Below are positions 59,936 through 64,000 of a stretch of 64,000 bases of DNA, one piece after another. A program made the position numbers and the translations under genes. The notes beneath the pieces are model-generated. The model was not told where the DNA came from. It saw nothing but the letters and a program-made list of their open reading frames with translations, and searched no databases. The stretch's first letter is position 1, and each line of letters starts with the position of its first letter. The stretch comes from Amaurobius ferox (taxonomy: Eukaryota; Arthropoda; Arachnida; Araneae; Amaurobiidae): the NCBI GenBank assembly GCA_951213105.1, contig OX578140.1, positions 116,916,653-116,980,652 on the forward strand. The letters are read 5' to 3'.

Positions 59936-60724
59936 TAACAAGAAAGATCAATCATGCATAAACATTGATTATGAAACACTTTCCAACTGCAATGCAATTT
60001 TATTTAAACATCTCTAAAATGCGATACATTCAGAGGTAATATTTTCAAAATTATCGCATTACTACAATAATTTATTATATTTGAAAACGTAAAACATCAT
60101 CGAAAAAAAAAAACTTTATTCAAATGACGTCATTGAAATATAAATCACCTGTCTCTCTATGAAAATACGGTATATATTTCATTCATACACTTTTTTTATT
60201 CCTTTCCTTCATCAAAATATTACAATAATTTATTTTACTTTAAAATTTAAAACCATAGAAATAAAAGTAATTTAACTCTATGCTTAAAACTTCATCGAAA
60301 AAGTCTGCTATAAAATCGCCTGTGTCTCTATGTAAAATCAATGAATGTTTCATTCATATCAGCTATATTGCAGACTCCAGAGCTAAATAATTTTGCATTA
60401 AAGAAATTCAGCAATTCTTATACAACTCATCTTAGAGCTTGATGTGTTTACATTATAAGGGAAAATTAAGTTTAGTTGTAGAAATAATCAAAGTCCGATG
60501 ATCATTTAAATTCAAATATATTCAAATTACGTTGTTTCAGAATATAGATGCACAGAAATGAAGCAAAAATAAAGCGGTTTTAGGACGAATACAACACTAA
60601 ATATAAGTTAATTTTTTTTTTTTTTTTTAAATCACGATTTTGATACAAGATGGATAGCATTGATCGTTTAAACTCAGCTATATTTTAATTGCGCTATTTC
60701 AGAATATAGATGCACAGAAATTAA
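59936..60724 (-). mobile_element. Family B element, 3' part
   Basis: Begins AACAAGAAAGATCAATCATG, hairpin with AACATTGATTATGA, then ACACTTTCCAAC. It covers the 3' half of the family and is cut by the next copy at 60725. Confidence 0.6.
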
Positions 60725-61960
60725 ATAACAAGAAAGATCAATCATGCTTAAAGCATTGATTATGAAACACTTTCCAACTTCAATGCAATTTTATTTAAAG
60801 ATGTCTAAAATGCAATACATTCCTCGGTAATATTTTAAAACTTATCACAATACTACATTGATTTATTATATTTGAAACCTTAAACCTTCATCGAAAAAAA
60901 TTAACTTCATTCAAATGACGGCATTAAAGTATAAATTGCCTGGTTTAAACATCTCTTAAATGTTATACATTCCTCGGTAATAATTTTAGAATTATCATAA
61001 TACTACGATAATTTATTATATTTGAAAACTTCATCGAAAACAACTGAAATCCATTCAAATGACGTCATAAAAAATAACACGCCTGGCTCTCTCTATAAAA
61101 GCAACATTTCATTCATAAATAATTCCCCCATTCATGTCATTCATCACAATACTATAATAATTTATTTTCTTTAAAAATTAAGACCATTGAGCTACAAGAA
61201 AGTAAACTCTATGCGTAAAACTTCATCGAAAAATATCGTCCGTCTCTTTCTAAAATCAATGAATATTTCATTCACATCAGCTAAGCAGACTCCATGGACT
61301 GAATGATTTTGTGTTAAAGAATTACAGCGATTCTAATACAACTCATTCTACATATTTTACTGTTTACATTTTACATAGGTGAAAAATAGGCTTAATAGTA
61401 GAAATAATCAAATTTGGAAGAGCATTTAAACTGAAATATATTGTCATTGCGTTGTTTCAGTATGTAGATGCACAGAATTTAGGCAAAAATAAAGTAATTT
61501 TAGGACGGATACAACACTCAATATGAATTAAAAAGAACTTTAAAAATCACGATTTTGACACAAGATGGATGCCATATATCATTTTGAAGTGGGTCATGTG
61601 ATCGTTTCATATCATGGACACGTGATCGCTTAATATAAGAGGTGTTATTATTATTTTAATTTTTATTTAAAAAACAACTGAATATATTTCGCTGAATTTT
61701 TTTTATATATTTTATGGAACAATTTGAATATTGCCTAAAATTTTCGAAGCAATTTGTGAATTTTAAATCCGCTTAAAAAATGCTTGAAAAATTAGGTCCC
61801 ATAGGGCTCAATGTATTCCATTTTTTCAACCCGGGTTCAATCCAAAACTAAATGGGTGATATTATTCATTTATATTCCCATAGGTCCTATAGACCGTCTG
61901 AACAACATACTAAAATTTCATTTTGATTAAGTCATTTTTACGGCAGTTATCGTGCTAACG

Positions 61961-61998
<38 letters not shown>

Positions 61999-62042
61999 AT
62001 GAACAAAGTCATAAACACTTTTCAACTTTGTTGTAAAGTGTT
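60725..62042 (-). mobile_element. Family B Helentron-like element, full length
   Basis: 3' end AACAAGAAAGATCAATCATG, a hairpin (AATCATGCTTAAAGCATTGATT) and ACACTTTCCAAC. 5' end palindrome AACACTTTTCAACTTTGTTG then TAAAGTGTTA at 62042. Inner (GACA)8 tract at 61959-61998. No coding capacity. An internal stretch resembling 60750-61000 is partly repeated at 60940-61200. Confidence 0.65.
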
Positions 62043-62259
62043 AAAAATGAAGCGGTTATAGGACGGATACAACACTAAATATAAATTAAAAAGGACTTTA
62101 CAAATCACGATTTTAACACAACATGGATGCCATATTACTTTCCTTATATACATAATGCATAAGGAAAGTATTGTGCGGGGTTGAAAATTCGAATTCGAGT
62201 TTTCGACGGGAGAGCACGTTTCAAGCATCCCTGATCACGAATCCAACATTTTTGAAGTG

Positions 62260-62320
<61 letters not shown>

Positions 62321-63256
62321 TGCGTGTGTGTTCCTGTGGAGACGATAACTGACGAACGAATGGACCGATTCGAACGAAATTTGGTACAAAAATCACAATC
62401 CGTAAACACTGGAAGCCTATTGTTTTTATACGATAAGTTTGGTGACATTATTCTCATGGATCTAGCTCGTTCCATTCATGAAAAAAGATACTTTGAGTAA
62501 TACTTTTGTATTTGAACGCCAATATTTATTTATCTGCTGTAGGAATAACTTATTTCTCCGTCCACAGCGCTTGGCGAGATTTTGGCAACGAATTTGGCGG
62601 AGTGTCGCCAACTTGGCGACATTTTTACTTGTTGCCAAATTAACAAAAATCTCGCCAATCTTGATAAAAATGACGCTAAATCAATGAAAATGACGACTAA
62701 TTGAAGAAAATTCAATATCTTGGAAAGAATCTAAGTATCTACTATAAGAACAACATTTTTTTAACTCTAAAAGTAGTAAATTCATTGCATTATATAAGGA
62801 AAGTCATGTATTGCCCACATCAGATTTTTTTATATTTTGAAGTGGGTCACGTGATCTCCTCATATGATATGGATGTAATTATTATTTTAATTTTTTTTTT
62901 AAAAACTACCAAATACATTTTGCTGAATTTTTATTTTTTATTTTTTATGAGATAATTTGAATATTTCCTAAAATTTTCGAAGCAATTTGTGAATTTTAAA
63001 TTCGCTTAAACATGTTTGAAATATTAGGTCCCATAGGATTCAATGCATTTCATTTTTTCAATCCAGATTCAATAAAAACTAATTGGGTGATATTATTCAT
63101 TTATATTCCCATATGTCCTACAGACCGTCTGAACAACATACTAATATTTCAGTTTGATAAAAATCATTTTGAAGGCAGTTATCGTGCAAACAGACAGACA
63201 GATGGACAGAATGAATAAAATCATAAACACTTTTCAACTATGTTGCAAAGTGCTAA
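62043..63256 (-). mobile_element. Family B element, 3' truncated, split by a family A copy
   Basis: Starts inside the family (ATGAAGCGGTTATAGGACGG) directly against the previous copy. It is interrupted after GGATGCCATA at 62135 and resumes at TTTTGAAGTGGGTCACGTGA after 62830. It ends at palindrome ACTTTTCAACTATGTTGCAA-AGTG. Confidence 0.65.
62136..62825 (+). mobile_element. Family A element with internal deletion, nested in family B
   Basis: 5' palindrome at 62136-62170, uninterrupted (TG)n at 62261-62330, then a jump at about 62430 from GTTTTTATACG to ATAAGTTTGGTGACATT. This removes roughly 230 bp found in other copies. 3' end AAGTCATGTATTGCCCACAT then CAGAT. Confidence 0.65.
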
Positions 63257-63349
63257 TAACATATAAAAGTCATGCCCCGTTCGTAACTTGGCCGCGTTCA
63301 TCCTTTCTTTAAATAATATTTATGGTTTGAATTTTAATACTTTACAATA

Positions 63350-64000
63350 TTACAACATAGTTGAAAAGTGTTTATGATTTTGCTCATTCTGTCTGCCCGT
63401 TCGCACGGTAACTGCAATGAAAAGAACTTTATCAAAATGAAATGTTACTATGTAGTTCAGACGGTCTGTGGGACCTATGGGAATATGAATGAATAATATC
63501 ACCCAATTAGTTTTGGATTGAACTCGGGTTGAAAAAATGAAATACATTGAACCCTATGGGACCTAATTTTTTAAACATTTTTTAAGCGAATTTAAATTCA
63601 CAAATTGCTTCGAAAGTTTTAGAAAATATTCAAATTATCCCATAAAAAATATAAAAAAAATTTTAGAATATTTATTTGGTAGTTTTTTAATTAAAATTTA
63701 AAATGATAATTACACCCATATAATATCAAGAGGTCACGCGACCCACTTCAAAATGTAATATGACATCCATCTGCTGTCAAAATCATGATTTTTAGAGTTC
63801 TTTTCAATTTATATTTAGTGTTGTATCAATCCTGAAACGCTTTATTTTTGCTTAATTTCTCTACATCTATAGTCTGAAACAATGCAATTAGAATATATTT
63901 GAGTTTAAATGATCATCAAACTTTGATTATTTTTACAACGAAGCGTAGTTTTCACTTATGGAGAATGTAAACACATCAAGCTGTAAGATGAGTTGCATAA
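63350..64000 (+). mobile_element. Family B element, runs off the window
   Basis: Starts with ATTACAACATAGTTGAAAAG then TGTTTATGA. It is collinear with 18690-19570 to the window edge (GTAAACACATCAAGCTGTAA). Its orientation is opposite to the cluster to its left. Confidence 0.6.

Overview
The window is animal nuclear DNA: AT-rich, with GT-AG introns, tRNA-derived SINEs, Helitron-type elements, Tc1 and hAT remnants, and one very large multi-exon gene. The repeat mix suggests an arthropod, perhaps a spider. That placement is inference; nothing in the window identifies the species.

One host gene dominates. It lies on the minus strand from 56575 down to 10776. I rebuilt it from matching splice sites and codon phases: a repeat-rich N-terminal exon (50941-56575), an NYN/RRM/DEAH-helicase exon (45497-50871), a RING1 exon (37074-37286), an IBR exon (32728-32948), a short exon finishing the IBR (13031-13109), and a RING2 exon with the stop (10776-10970). 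The spliced product would be about 3905 residues. It would combine 23 tandem 70-residue repeats, a MARF1-like NYN nuclease fold, RRM-like RNA binding, a DEAH RNA helicase with HA2 and OB regions, and a complete RING-IBR-RING E3 ligase. The helicase-RBR core resembles proteins usually named 'ATP-dependent RNA helicase DEAH12-like'. One in-frame TAA separates the repeat exon from the helicase exon. A possible 69-nt intron would remove it.

The introns and flanks are filled by mobile DNA. 1-10.7 kb: family A Helentron-like elements, one holding a 680-bp minisatellite, a family B element and a hAT end. 11-20 kb: more family A copies, a pogo-like remnant and SINEs with clear target duplications. 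21.8-25 kb: a decayed LTR retrotransposon with gag but no polymerase core. 25.4-26.3 kb: three SINEs in a row, each bounded by the same target sequence. 28-31.2 kb: two canonical Helitrons head to tail. 33.6-34.4 kb: a 181-bp array between inverted hAT transposase fragments. 35-41.4 kb: a MITE, a foldback element with arms of about 440 bp, and a Tc1 element inside a TA microsatellite. 42.2-43.6 kb: paired SINEs and the tail of a LINE. 56.7-64 kb: family A and B elements, several head to tail and one nested in another.

No cellular rRNA or tRNA gene, CRISPR array or prokaryotic operon was seen. Helitron, Helentron and SINE names rest on end structure seen by eye, not on a library search.
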